A stretch of 64,000 bases of DNA from Pyrrhosoma nymphula (taxonomy: Eukaryota; Arthropoda; Insecta; Odonata; Coenagrionidae), in the NCBI GenBank assembly GCA_963573305.1, contig OY754329.1, positions 66,027,084 through 66,091,083 on the forward strand. The letters run 5' to 3'. The notes below the pieces were generated by a model, which was given only the letters and a program-made list of their open reading frames with translations, did no database searches and was not told the DNA's origin. Of this stretch, positions 12,201-24,010 are shown piece after piece. The translations under genes were made by a program, and so were the position numbers. Positions within the stretch are counted from its first letter, which is position 1, and every line of letters starts with the position of its first letter.

Positions 12201-13100
12201 AAACGAAACACCTCTCGCATAAGTCTAAAAATTACATTTCATATCACATTACTGACTACCTGAGTTTGCTTCATAAACCCCTAAGTAACTGTTAAGCTTA
12301 GAAAATAAACCCACCTCAGCCTTTTACATTGTGAACTCTTTTCAGGATGAGACAGGTCATTTGCCCAATCTTCACCTTTAATGGGTGATGTCATAACAGC
12401 CCCTGCCACACGTCTCTGCGTTGACTCTCAGGGTAGTATGTAGATATAGAGGAAGCAATGGCTTACGTACGTATTTTTTCATATTTATGGATGGATATTG
12501 CCTGTTTTACGAGAGGCATTAAATATTTGAATCAAACCATTGTGAGGCATGGGTAGCCACACTCAAACTAAATATACGGCGAACGATATTGATGTTATTG
12601 TGATTCAAGCACTTCGACTTCTCATTTATGTAGAGCTAATGAGTTCAATTCCTAAAATGAAAATAGCCAGAAAACAATTATTCTTCGTCACCCATGACAA
12701 GCAATTAAGGAGAGAGATCACCTTGATTTATCCTCCTGGGACAAAGTGATGATAATCTGGTCGGTTTGGAGGGTATTTGGGTACCGGATTGTTTTGCATG
12801 CGTTGACTGCTTTTTTCTCCAACGGTAAGAGATAGAATGATAGTATTTAGTAGTAGTAGTAGATAAAGGTATTTTATAATAGGGGGTGCATCTTGATCCT
12901 TTCCCAGATTTACTTTTAGGATTTTCACCAGAAGAGAACTTAAAACTTAGTACTCCGTCCGTACCCGAACTATGTACACGAAGAAGCCTATCACATAGGC
13001 TAGGCTATTATCGTGGCCTATTTTCTTCTAGCCCCTCTTTAATTTACAAAATAATCTTCCTCAGCCGCTCATCCTAATGGGAGGAAATGGCCACCATTGT
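9200..13100. other. Intergenic DNA with three GC-rich patches
   Basis: GC-rich or C-rich patches lie at 9430-9670, 10258-10345 and 11230-11640. The last is almost pure pyrimidine on the + strand and produces overlapping artefactual frames of 80-93 codons on both strands. A short (TAG)n run is at 12848-12864. No family, splice structure or RNA gene was recognised. Confidence 0.45.
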
Positions 13101-13109
13101 CGGTTGCCA

Positions 13110-13320
13110 GCCCTTTGAAAAAGAGCCCGCTGTGAGGGCGGAAAGCATTTTTAAGTGGCTCGGGTGGCTAAAGCGGCGAGATTACGACGTAATCCGAAAG
13201 GGTCACAGGACATAATCCCGCCTAAAAGTAATGCTGGGTCTCGGAGTGATGGCCCATCATTCGGTGAGTTGAAAACACCAATTAGGATTAATTACTCACG
13301 TCTTATCAGGCCCACAACTC
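13110..13320 (+). repeat. tRNA-derived SINE (plus strand)
   Basis: A tRNA-like head from about 13153 includes AAGTGGCTCGGGTGGCTAAA (A-box region), a GATTACGACGTAATC anticodon-like arm and GGGTCACAGGACATAATCCC (decayed B box), ending in CGCC. A tRNA-unrelated body follows (GGGTCTCGGAGTGATGGCCC). The B box has lost the GGTTCGA consensus, so the copy is probably inactive. It differs from the SINE at 4335-4520 and looks like a second family or subfamily. Confidence 0.6.
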
Positions 13321-16300
13321 ACATGTGTTAGTTTACTTTTCGTCTAAATATAATACAATCTATATAGTTTTGACTTAAGAATTTTGGATCCTCGCTAATT
13401 GCATCTGCCGTAACTTAAATTTTCTCGAGTATGGACAAACGATAATAATAGGACATTACTGGAACTGTCATGCGTCTTGAAAGAGCGGATTTATCCTCAG
13501 AAAGTGTATTAATTTATTTCATCAGTCCATATACTAAATAACGGAAAAGATTTTTTGCTACACCATAATCTTCCGTATTAATTTGATTTCAACAGAAACT
13601 AACTTTTTATGAGCTAATGCCAAGATGGATTCAAAAATAAATCATTCAGATGTTAATTACTACAGTTACAATAAGCCGGAGGATTTAAACAAGTTCTAAA
13701 TTTGTCAATGAGGCAGAAATTGATGCAAAGTGAGAAAAACGTTTTTTCACTGTTGAGCCTGAAATATGATTTTCATACGATGAATAATAAATTGAGCTTT
13801 TTATCAAGGTCATAGCTATTTGATTCTTAGATAAAAAAACATCAATATGATGTGAATAATTAAAATCTGCAGATTTATTTTAGTGATGTTGGTCCCACAA
13901 CAATTTATACAACTATCTATACGTGAACAAATTCTTTGAGTAGATTCTTCATAACCCTGTCCCTAATTTTCTAAATTTGATAATTTTCAGAACTAGGTAC
14001 TCTACTGTAGGTACTGGGTCTACTAGGGGTAGGACTGTAGGTATTGGGCTTTCTGGTATAATCTAAAATGTGCCACACAATCGCCGTTTCAATTTTTAGG
14101 TATTTATAATTAAAAGAAAATATTCCAAAATTATTGGTCAAAACAAACATGAAATGGGATAGTGACCCCCAGCATAGGGCTGAATTATTGGAGCTATCAA
14201 CTGGTGCAATTGATAAATACTTATAACTTAGTGGGGTGAAAGCAAACATAGGTACTTAAGTAAAGCAGCAGTAGAATATACATAAAAATAAATTGTCTTT
14301 TCCGGTAAGTAAATGATGAGTCTATTGTGTGGGGTAGCTGTCAACCAATAATGAACTCCCTTAACAGTATCACTTAAGATTAAATTTCTCTGCTAAAAAT
14401 TAAGATTGGAAAACATTTTGCCTGGAGCGGAATGAAAATTATTTGCAGTTTTTTTACTTGCAAGATTATTATCGTTTATCCTGAAATTAAAAATAAGTTT
14501 TTCTAATTAGTAATTTTAAAGGGAGATATTTTTTTCTAATACCGGTTACCATATAGAAAACTAAAGGGATTAAGAATAAGTCACGACTGGAAAAGAAAGA
14601 AACTTATTTTAAATAAAAGTTATAATAGATTTAATTCGTAACTATTAAGGTACGCCACTGCGTTTTGGAGTTCCCATGGTAACTGAAAATCTTTTTGACA
14701 AAAGGCTTGCGTTGCCGGAGCTCAGTAACTAAGGGTATGCGCTCTTTATGATAAAAATGCCGAAAATTAATTCCCTAGCTCCCATCTGAAGTGTTGCAGG
14801 TCCTTCGTGAATACACCTGAACATACATAGCCATAGACACATTGCATAATTTTCCAGGAAGAATGGCTTAGGGTAAAGTGTCATATAAATATTATTTTCT
14901 GAATAAATGAGGTAATCATCAGCATTTTTAACACCATTAAATAATTCCTATTACATCTCCGAGTGTCCCGATTCCTGAAGGATAGGGGTTTAGGAGATAA
15001 GGGGGAGGGGGCAAAGAGGGCAAAGGTAAGTGGCCCGAGAAGGGGGAAGAGTTTGGCTGAGTGAACAAGTCACCGACTGAAGGGGATGAGGGAATTTCAA
15101 ACGGTTGGTAATAATGAAAAAGACTTTTGAGCGGCTCTTTTCTTTTCCGCTTTTGTCTGTGCTTGTGTGTTCACTCTTCAGGAGAGAGAAATGCCCGGTT
15201 TCATTTCCGCCACGGCCTCAGAAATAGAGGAAAAACATGTAAAGCTGAATTAATCCAACGCTCCCCCCCTCTCTTTCTCCCTTACTTTAAACATCCATCT
15301 CTCTCTCTCTCATCAACAGTGGGTAATTCTGAAACGCAACATTTGTCCAATTTTACGAAGGCTCTGGCTCAATCCTTCCCTTTTTAATTCTTTCCCTCCC
15401 CTCTCGTTTCTCTCCACTTCCCTCTTTTCCGCTGAAAGAGGGAAAAATAAAAATAAACATCCCTTTTTTTCTCATGAAGGGTTAAAAAAATTACAGCTCA
15501 AGAGACGAGGCTTATGAAACAAGCGTATTTTAATGAGCTACACTACCGTCCTCGAGAATTTCTCTCACCTGGTGGTTCATACTGTTCCAATTCGGCAGTT
15601 TTATAATTATTATTTTTTAAGGTGCTCGTTCGTCGTACGGCCGCGGTTTTGTTACAGTGATGATGATGATGATTAAAAAATACCCAACCGCATAAACCGC
15701 TGCACAATGCCAATTAGCCTGGCGAAGGTGTTGAAATCTCGGCTGTGCGAGTGAGCTACTATTTGATCGCTCAGAAAGCTACGCCACACAAACGGAAAGC
15801 TTAATGTTTTCTCTTCTTCGAAACCTTCACTCGAATCGCCTTAGGAAATGCAGCGAAGGACACTGCACCACCTCTACAAAGATCTAATCCGAGCGCCATT
15901 CATAGTAATGAGCGTATAGAATTTCGTTCGATGGTGTCTCACATGTACAGCCTTTCGTTATCCCATACCGTCAAGATAATTATACTCACGCCATAACCCT
16001 GCGCTGTTGATTGAGAACGAAAAATGTCACCGCAACTTTGAACTGATGTCAACACGTAGGTACCATTTTAAACCACGAATATTCCTACTGTTTGAACATT
16101 CTCAAAGCGTCGTGACACTTGTTAAATGCAAAAATTTGTTATTTCGCTCGCATTGCATATTTATTTTTCGATCTGATAAAGCTCACGGAAAAAATTAGAA
16201 TATTTCAAGAATTTATTTAAATATTTTTGTGACAGTGCTAAGTAAGATATTACCTTTATCAAATTTGTTTAGTTTCTCATAAGAAAATTCTATTTCATTA

Positions 16301-18255
16301 AAAAAATAACACGAGATAAAACAGTATTAATATATTATACTAACAATAAGTCTAAACAAAAGAACGTTTTGTATGACTCATGACATGGGTACCTTACGTA
16401 GTGTGTAAGGTGACCTTGAGAAGCTGATATAAATACTAATATACATCAGCATCTTGAGCATGTAAGGGTTAATTATAGTTAAGCCGTTTCGCTGAAGAAT
16501 CGTACGATACATCACAACTTTATATTTTCCATGCGATAATTATCACATGCAGACTGATGGCGGCAACTTGATGACAATGAATCGACATTATTCATTCGAA
16601 GATTCAATTCAATATTCCATCAAATATTCAATTGACATTATTATAAATGGTTATTTTCACATACGATCATTATCCCGGACTATCGCGGTTCGAGAATTAA
16701 CCTACAGCAGCACATTGAATTATGTGGAAAAAAATAGACCAGTGAAGCCGTAAAATCTTCTCGTTTTCTGGTCGGTCAATAATAGAGACAACCGAGGACA
16801 GAAATCATTTGTGCCAAAAAGGATTGGGCAGTACAATAAATTCAAAGCTAAAACTCATTATTAGAAAATTTTAAACTACTTAAAATTCAATATGCTTACT
16901 AGAAATAAAAAATTAAATTTAATCCGTACCTGAGATAAAATTAATTTACAGCTGCATTTAATGAAATCATGATTACGTTCTTATGCTCACATGCATTTCT
17001 ATAATACGGTGGCAAGAAGCTCATAAATTATTAAGAAAGAGAGAGAGAATTTATGTATTCGTATGTTACGCATTTATTTATTTACTGTCTACATTTTTTT
17101 TAAACTCTATAGAAAAAGATTATAACTATAGTTATTGTCTAATATGCACTTATTTGTGGCTCAATCTATGATTCAAATAATATACATGAGCTCATGAAAA
17201 TATAAAAACTAAATACATTTTAAATGAAATTGAATTCTCGATCGTTGCGCCCATAACAGACATACCATGGTAATTAAATAGTTTAATTATTTTCGGGCTA
17301 CCTACGTGGTTATATCCTCCATCTCTATCGGCGTTTCAGTGTTTGACGGTTTTCACAACAAACGTAAGAATACCTAGTGTCAGATAATAGATGTACACGC
17401 ATTACTATTTGTCTGCGGGAAGGTTTGGTCAAGCCACTGGGTTAAGTTATGGAAAATGACGAGTGTGCGAGGATATCCCTCAGGGCAAGGACTCTGACGC
17501 ATGTCCAAGTACCTGGGTTGAAAGGAGGCTCTATCTCATCCCAGTAGAAGGTTCTACCTGAAATACTCCAAGAACCGGATTGGATTAGGACTTTTTCCTC
17601 CTATGCTCCGGATTTGGCTGAATTCCAAATGCCTCTGGCAAGGCTGAATTGAGTCATGTGGAGTATGCATATTACCTCACCACAATTGAAACTGAATAAC
17701 CTTAACCACTGCGAAGTAAACCACTATGAACTAAAAAGCCAAGATACGAAGAAATCAAGTATTACTAATGACTTGGCACAATAACAAACGGTTCGAGACT
17801 ATGGTGTGTTTGAAATATTCGGATGAATAACTTTCACATCTGGTATGTTGATTATTGTGACTCTAATCGAAATACTCGCGTCTATCAACGATATCCGAAT
17901 GAAAAAAAACCGGAAAGAATGCGTAAGATTTTTGTGAATGGTTCAAACACATCGCAATTTCAAATCTTTCGTGATAGTACCACGTGACTCATATTAGTTA
18001 CGTGATCTAAATAATTTCGATAGTCCATCAGCTTAGTCTACTCCGACTGTAGCTCAGTCAGAAGTCCTTAAGACGATGAGCGAGTCCCAATTTGAAACGT
18101 ATGTAGAGATGGGAGTACGATGACCCGACGCTTGACCCGAGAAGAAATTATTTTTTCAACACTCGGAGGGATAGTACAAGATCTTAAGAACGGTCATTTC
18201 CCACTTTTTTGGACGCGTCTCGTAACAGCGTAAATATTCGCGTAATACACCACAG
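13320..18255. other. Intergenic DNA, nothing recognised
   Basis: AT-rich with a T/C microsatellite near 15296-15312, a (GAT)n run near 15659-15675 and several locally GC-richer stretches (about 15050-15440 and 17390-17660). A tRNA-like GTAGCTCAGTCAGAAG at 18050-18065 has no matching B box or acceptor stem. No gene model could be supported. Confidence 0.45.
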
Positions 18256-18260
18256 CGGTT

Positions 18261-18437
18261 TACCGTATTTGCACGAATCTAAGACGATGTTTATTTCCCT
18301 TCCGGGCTTCCAAAGAAAAGTAGGTTCGTCTTACAATCGGAAGCAAAATCCATGACTTTTTTTGCCAAACTGTGAATTTCCAAAAAAGGCGGGTTGTCTT
18401 ATCATCGGGTTCGTCTTAGATTCGTGCAAATATGGTA
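18261..18437. mobile_element. MITE with 27-bp terminal inverted repeats (pogo/Tigger-type)
   Basis: The ends are TACCGTATTTGCACGAATCT (18261-18280, repeat to 18287) and, inverted, 18411-18437. The two 27-base arms differ at one position. TA at both outer edges fits the TA target duplication of the Tc1/mariner-pogo superfamily. The 123-base interior has two weaker internal matches (GTTCGTCTTA at 18327 and GGTTGTCTTATCATCGG at 18392) and no coding capacity. Near-identical arms suggest a recent insertion. Arms starting CCGTATTTxCxCGAATxTAA are widely seen in insect MITEs; membership in a named family is inferred. Confidence 0.85.
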
Positions 18438-18439
18438 TT

Positions 18440-19420
18440 TTAAATACCCTAACGGAGCTGCTAAATAGTTTCCGGTCTTCCGGAAGCCACTTGTAACCCG
18501 TAAATACCGCTTTCCCGATCCCGATACACCACTCACGCTACCTCTCCCGCTTTCCCAAGATAAGACCTCAGGAATTACGCAACATTGCTATCTGGGACTG
18601 GAATGGAAGCCGTGACCTCAAAACCCAACATGTGGGTGGCTGATGGCGGTGGAGAAGAGTCAATGGATTATAAAGTATCGCAACGTCCAAAGACGCTGTT
18701 AAGAGCACTGAATTTATGTGTTCCACCCGGGAGTGGACTCGGCGCAACACGTCTCACGGTGGCCATTATCATCTTGCTCCCGACCATCGCTTCCCTGGAC
18801 CCACATTCGCGAGCGGGGAACAACATCCCGGTTCCTGGCATTCCTTGTCCGGCTCTTCCGCATCACCCCATAGGGGAAACTTCATATATTATTTATTTAT
18901 TTGCTTCCACCTCTGGTACATTACGTAAATATAATTACTATATTATCTGCAGAAGTCTTAGGTTGGGCTACACGTTTTATGATCTGAATTATGCGTCCAT
19001 CAATATTTATTTTATCCCATTTACATTTTCGTTTGCGGTACGAAAATAAAATTATATCTATAATAAACAAAAAATCAGAAAAAATCAACATTATCATTAA
19101 AGGGAAGCCATTCTTTGACCATTCTTTCACCAATTATTTAACACTTTCGCATCTATTCATTATTTTACGTAGTAAATTGAGTATTTTAGGCGCCATATAC
19201 AAAAATGATTTTTCATACAAGGATATTCGTGATTGGCAATTATGCAATTCATTTCACTTATTAATTCATGTTGGTATTTGCCTTCAACGCCTGGCATATT
19301 TCCACTCCTCGCATAAAATATTCGCTGTACCTTAAAAACATACAATTGTCTAAATGGTGACGTTCTGAGACGTACACAAAATTTAGTTTAAAACATAATA
19401 GTTTTTTCACGCAATGACCC
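18440..19420. other. Upstream of THAP gene; GC-richer patch, longest open frame
   Basis: Positions 18460-18880 are GC-richer than average. The window's longest open frame (18585-19049, 154 codons) starts here, but its second half runs into AT-rich low-complexity sequence and its translation resembles no family I know. I do not call it a gene. 18880-19420 is AT-rich and featureless. Confidence 0.4.
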
Positions 19421-19514
19421 TTGTTACATTTTTCTACAATGTCAGTGAATCCATGATATTACTAAAAAAGGTATGTGGTTGCGCATCTGTCGACGCACTC
19501 CGATGCGCTTTTGT

Positions 19515-19640
19515 CAAAACCTGTGACGTCACTTGGACTAGAGACTGGAGTTTCTCTGTTTATGCTGCACTGTTATTGACGTGGTTTATTGAGAAAGTTG
19601 GTGCTCGTTCATTTGCATTTTGGATCCGGAATCCCTGGCG
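19515..19640 (+). promoter_or_regulatory. Candidate promoter of the THAP gene with CRE-like site
   Basis: A perfect CRE palindrome TGACGTCA (19524-19531) sits in a CpG-containing stretch about 110 bases before the THAP start codon. It belongs to the 19-base block TGACGTCACTTGGACTAGA (19524-19542), which recurs with one difference, inverted, at 23298-23316. CREs bind CREB/ATF-type bZIP proteins. No convincing TATA box was seen, so a dispersed or Inr-type start is likely. Confidence 0.45.
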
Positions 19641-22121
19641 ATGTCTCATTGCGCAGTATTTGGGTGTGCAATTATAGTGATAATAGTCTGTGGAATCGAG
19701 AAGAGAAGCTGACTTTTTTTTCGATTTCCTGCCAACCGTGGAGTGCGAGCGAAGTGGATACATGCACGCCGGCGGCGAGACCGTTTTAATGCTGAACACA
19801 GTAATATCGTTTGTTTTAATGTGTTGATTTAATTTGATATTATTTATAACATGTTACATTGATATGAAATAATTTTCTTTGCCATAATTTGCAAGAAAAT
19901 TAATTTCACCGGACGTGGTTAGGTTGGTACCCTATTGGTACCCTAAGTTTATTAACTCGAAACTGAGGCTTATCTTGCTAATGTTATCTCGTATTTATTT
20001 TCAGCACGGATTTGCTCGGCGCATTTTGAGAAGGATGCTTTCCTCAAAGGTTTGCTGCAACATCTTTATAGGTACTCTTCAAATAGATGCAGGAAATTGA
20101 AATCAGACGCCGTGCCCTCACTATATTTACCTGTTAAAACGGAAGAAAAAGAGGTTTCTCTTAAGCGAAGGGAAAGATCTGTAGTGAGAGCGAAGAGAAA
20201 GCTAATAAATTCGTCGTTGGAGAAGGGAATCCGTAAGTACCCGTATTAATTAAGGGTGAGATATAGTCTGGTCATAATTGTAAACGTTGTTCTGCAACCG
20301 ACATGTTGTTATGTTGCCTACGATGTTTGACCTTAGTGTTTTTTGTGCATAAGGGGCATTTTTTTTATAGATAATGTTCAATGATTTAAAGATGTGTTTT
20401 TCGTATTCTTGTGTTTATTTTAAATTACAAATTGAGGTCTGGAGATCTGGGTAATCTAATTTTCATTTATTTGCAAACGTAGCCTAACATGCCTAATTTC
20501 CATGATCATGATTGTTCAGACAATATTTTTGTACGTTTGAGTCTGCTTAGTATTATTATTTCAGAAAATGATTGTGTTACATTCTCAGAAGTATCATAAA
20601 TTCATTAAAGGCTTTAGTTTCATTAGATAAAAGAATGTGTTTTGCACCAAACAAGGTACCTATTCAAAAAATTAATAATCTACCAAAGGCAGTGTGTTAA
20701 CCTAGAAAAACCTTTTTCTCATAATCCTAAAATATTGCCCTTTGCCTCTGAAAATTAAATTCGTGGCGTTTTGTGTGCTTTGTGAATGGAAAATGTTAAA
20801 CATTCATAACGAATATGCTTCACTTTTTTGATAATTAGAAACAGGTCAACCAAATAATTATTTCAAAGTGAAATGTAAGACTTCTGTATTCAACATTTCT
20901 TATCAGATTATCCTGATATTTTATTAAGAACATGTGCTGCAAAATATTTGGAAATACAGGTTTTGTTTGACTAGTAGGAAGTAATCTAATGAAACTAATT
21001 TCTGGAAATTTTTAAGTATTCAACTATCCTTCCGCAATGAAGGCAAGTAGAATATTCACACTTAAAATTAACATAAATTAGTTTCACTTCATCTTTTTAC
21101 TTCCTGTGCATGCCAAACAGAAACTGTATTTCCAAAACATATTACATGTATTTACAGTACATATATGTGCTGTTACTAATGCATCATGATAATGCAAATA
21201 AAATTGAATGCATAACTTCTCCTCTTTTAATTTCAGAGGTGAAATATTTTTACGATTATGTGAAATAAAATGTTACTTGGTTAACACTCAACCTTTGGTA
21301 GATAATTAATTTTTCTAACAACTTGATTTGTGCTACAAATTTCCTGAAATCTTATGAAACTAATGTGTTTTGAGAATCTATGATACCTCTGAGTATATAA
21401 GTGACTTATTTTATGAAGTCCTCTTGAGTTTCTTCATAGAAATGGAAATTTTCCCAGTTGTTTGTGATCGCATTCATTTTTTGTAATTGTGTAAGTATTT
21501 TGAGACTTTCATAAATCACAAGTTTTCTATTCAAAGCTGCTGCTTGGTGTGGTAGTTTTGTGTTTTATCTGGAATGCATACGGTCTGAATGAAGTTTATT
21601 TTGCTGTTTACCTAAGATATCTCCTCGTTGTATCTTATGTGTATGTTATTTGTACCTTATTTCTCTTTGTTTCTTCTAGTGTCCTGATCAGACCATGGTG
21701 GACATGTGATGAGGATTTATGATAGGATTGCCTGGCAACATCAGCACTTGAGGCACCACTGAGGGTATTTGGAAAATGGACTTAAATTCCCTATATTGAT
21801 GTTGTATGTTCAAGTATTGGATGTGTCTTCCGGTCTCATCCTGAACCATTGTATTTTTATCCTCTGATAATGTCTACACTCTTATCCGAATGGTTTAATA
21901 TATTTTAAAATTAATTAATTGTCATGTATCAATGGCGAGCATTTAATTTGGTTATTAATGTTGCTCCATAAATTTCCTCTATTCTGTTTGCAGTTTCCAC
22001 TAGTAGCCTGCTTTATCTTGATCCACATGAAAATTACGACCAGTTCATTGCATCCTGGCAGAAAATTATCAAGGAACTCGCACCTGCGCGGATTTTCGTA
22101 ATTGTTTTTACCCTTACGTAG
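19641..22121 (+). CDS. THAP-domain (C2CH zinc finger) protein gene, three exons, damaged exon 1
   Basis: Model: exon 1 at 19641-19800 (donor CACA|GTAATA), exon 2 at 20005-20232 (acceptor TTTTCAG, donor ATCC|GTAAGT), exon 3 at 21994-22121 (acceptor preceded by TTTCCTCTATTCTGTTTGCAG, stop TAG). Phases agree throughout. Exon 1 encodes the THAP start: MSHCAVFGC gives the first two zinc ligands (C-x4-C), then an FRFP motif and the conserved tryptophan (AKWIHACRRRDRFN). The joint makes EHTRICSAHF, giving the C-x2-H ligands. Exon 2 continues with a basic segment and DAVPSLYLP, the equivalent of the THAP AVPTIF box, then a Lys/Arg/Glu-rich linker. Exon 3 adds 42 residues of unrecognised, probably helical sequence. 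THAP domains bind DNA in transcription factors and P-element-type transposases; no catalytic domain is visible. Oddity: between about 19667 and 19718 the reading frame is displaced. One base is missing after TGTGC and one T is extra in the T8 run, and the original frame has TGA at 19710-19712. The length stays a multiple of three relative to the intact frame. It is either a young pseudogene or sequence error. A shorter alternative ending uses the acceptor at 21236 with stop TAA at 21266-21268. Confidence 0.7.
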
Positions 22122-22649
22122 TGTATCCCCAATTCTTTGCGATCAGTAAATGTTTTTCTATGCTAAATACTTAGAAGTTAGTTTTGATGGTTTTGACAAT
22201 CTATCAAGGAACTTGAAGGAGATAACTTAAGGTGAATGGTGGGTCAACTGGTCTTTTAAGTTGGTAAATGTCTGCATGCTATTCAGCTTTTTCCCGTAGT
22301 TCCTTAAATGTTGCGGTGCTTACGATTCCACTCTTGATAACTTACAGGTCTATCTTCTTTTCCTTTTCCCGTGGTACTGCTTTGGTATCATTAGGATTGG
22401 CTTCTGTTAGTCTTAACTAGTGATTAATTGCTAGTTTTAACGTAAACCTTATCCACAATGTACGTTAATAAGAGTACTGTAGCGCGATTGAGACTAATTG
22501 CTCTATTCACCCTCCTAAAATTTCACTCATAATTAGAAGATTCCATATAACTGTAATTAAAGATCCTAAGATGTAATTATGGTCAAACAAAGTAATTTCC
22601 TTAAAGCTGTAACTGAAGGTTCATTACTAGTGATCGGTGATGTTAACTG

Positions 22650-22655
22650 AATAAA
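22650..22655 (+). terminator. Candidate poly(A) signal of the THAP gene
   Basis: AATAAA about 530 bases after the exon-3 stop, the first clear one in that orientation downstream. For the alternative short ending, AAATAAAATG overlaps the stop at 21264-21273. Unsupported by transcript data. Confidence 0.3.
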
Positions 22656-22659
22656 AACA

Positions 22660-23700
22660 ACAGGGTCTCACTCTCCGAATTTATTGATCATAGGCGCAGA
22701 AAAGAATAAAAATTCTCCGGACATCGAAATCCGCTGTATTAAGGAACTATATGGTCTTCACAGTTTCTTCTTGTGCTATGGTAAAGCACATTGCCATTCT
22801 TTACTCAGCATTCACGTTGTTTTTTTCGCAAATAAGGTGCAATAAAACTATATCAATGCAATTGCGAAGACATTTTATTTAAATACGACACCGAAGGAGC
22901 ATTATGGAAGAGATGTTTGAATTTCTGCATTCATCACTTGCATTTCGTTAGGATAAAAACATTTTTCTACATTGTGTTCGATAATACTGCTTATATGTAT
23001 TACTCAACTCAGAAATTGATAGCTGTATTTACTGTATCGATGTTTCTTCGGTGGCATTCACGCATTCAGTAGTTAACGAACGAGGCTTTATTAATGTTTC
23101 GTCAGTGGATTTTCGTTAAAAAATTACCAATGTGAGATTAAGTAGCGTTTACTGCTTCTATTAAAAATTAAAATTTCGATATCGATGTCATTTCGTGTCT
23201 CCATTTGCTGAAATACATGTGTAAAAATATAAACAACAGGTTTTCTCAGCCATCGCTCCATATATTTAGCGAGTTGTCTGCTGCTTGCGCTGCTCGTCTA
23301 GTCCGAGTGACGTCATGCGCAGAACGGGCTCATTTTGGTATCGGGAACGACCTACCTTGTATTAGTAGTACCATTAGGGCATGTTTTAAGGTGTTCATGT
23401 AAATACCGCCCCAGCAAATAATGCCATTAGGGAGCTTCACACTCTTCTTCCACTTCAATATTCACTTCATTCATAGTTCTCATCCAATGTTATCCTCCCT
23501 CTTTGTTTCTTGACCTATTCTCCGATCTTCTGTCTCTCTTTTCTTCCGGGAAAATTCTACCAACCCACAACAATATACAAAACTTAAATATAGCTTTCCA
23601 TTCACACTAGTGTGTTAATAACTTCGCAAAACAACAGCGCACTCGCTCTCTATTCGTTCCAGAACCTGCGCAAAAGGTTGCGCACATCATAACAGATCGG
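22660..23700. other. Intergenic DNA with inverted CRE-containing block
   Basis: At 23298-23316 the minus strand reads TGACGTCACTCGGACTAGA, 18 of 19 bases identical to the block upstream of the THAP gene. It lies in a local CpG-rich stretch (23265-23345). A minus-strand ATG with favourable context (GCGATGGCTG, ATG near 23246) follows, but only short frames of 21-45 codons open from there. It could be the promoter of an unmodelled minus-strand transcript or a shared repeat piece. Confidence 0.35.
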
Positions 23701-23719
23701 GAACAAAGTCGCTGTTCCC

Positions 23720-24010
23720 TAAATAAAAAGAGAACGTTGATAATTGTATCCGCAGTAGCTGTAATTTTGGTGATTTTCCGTAAAGGCGTCAAAAATGGAT
23801 ATTTTAAAACTCCTAATTTCTTATTTAGAACAAATTCGTTCACCATGGTAAAAAAATTCAGCCGTGGCTGTTGCACTCCCACAGAATGGTTCCCACCGGC
23901 AGCTTACCAAACGTTTCGCTTGCGAATATCGTTATATTCATAGTCGTTCGTGTGCTAAATTGCGCTGATGTGTTCCGCTGTGAACAAAATTCTACACCCT
24001 AAATGGAAAT
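23720..24010 (+). repeat. Repeat R2, permuted copy 3
   Basis: Contains GAACGTTGATAATTGTATCC and GGCGTCAAAAATGGAT first, then CAGCCGTGGCTGTTGCACTCCC, ACAGAATGGTTCCCACC and GTCGTTCGTGTGC. These are the blocks of 5080-5440 in rotated order. The rotation suggests the family exists as tandem units elsewhere. The reading frames at 23607-23943 lie within it and are considered artefacts. Confidence 0.6.

Noticed and set aside
15655..15680. GATGATGATGATGATT resembling repeated CTGATGA boxes
   Set aside because: Simple trinucleotide repeat without a GAAAC partner.
18050..18110. tRNA-like GTAGCTCAGTCAGAAG
   Set aside because: No B box or acceptor stem pairing; neither a tRNA gene nor a convincing SINE.
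18585..19049. Longest open frame, 154 codons
   Set aside because: Its start is in a GC-richer patch and its end in AT-rich sequence. The translation shows no domain, no signal peptide and no splice context. Frames of this length are expected by chance in 64 kb of six-frame sequence.
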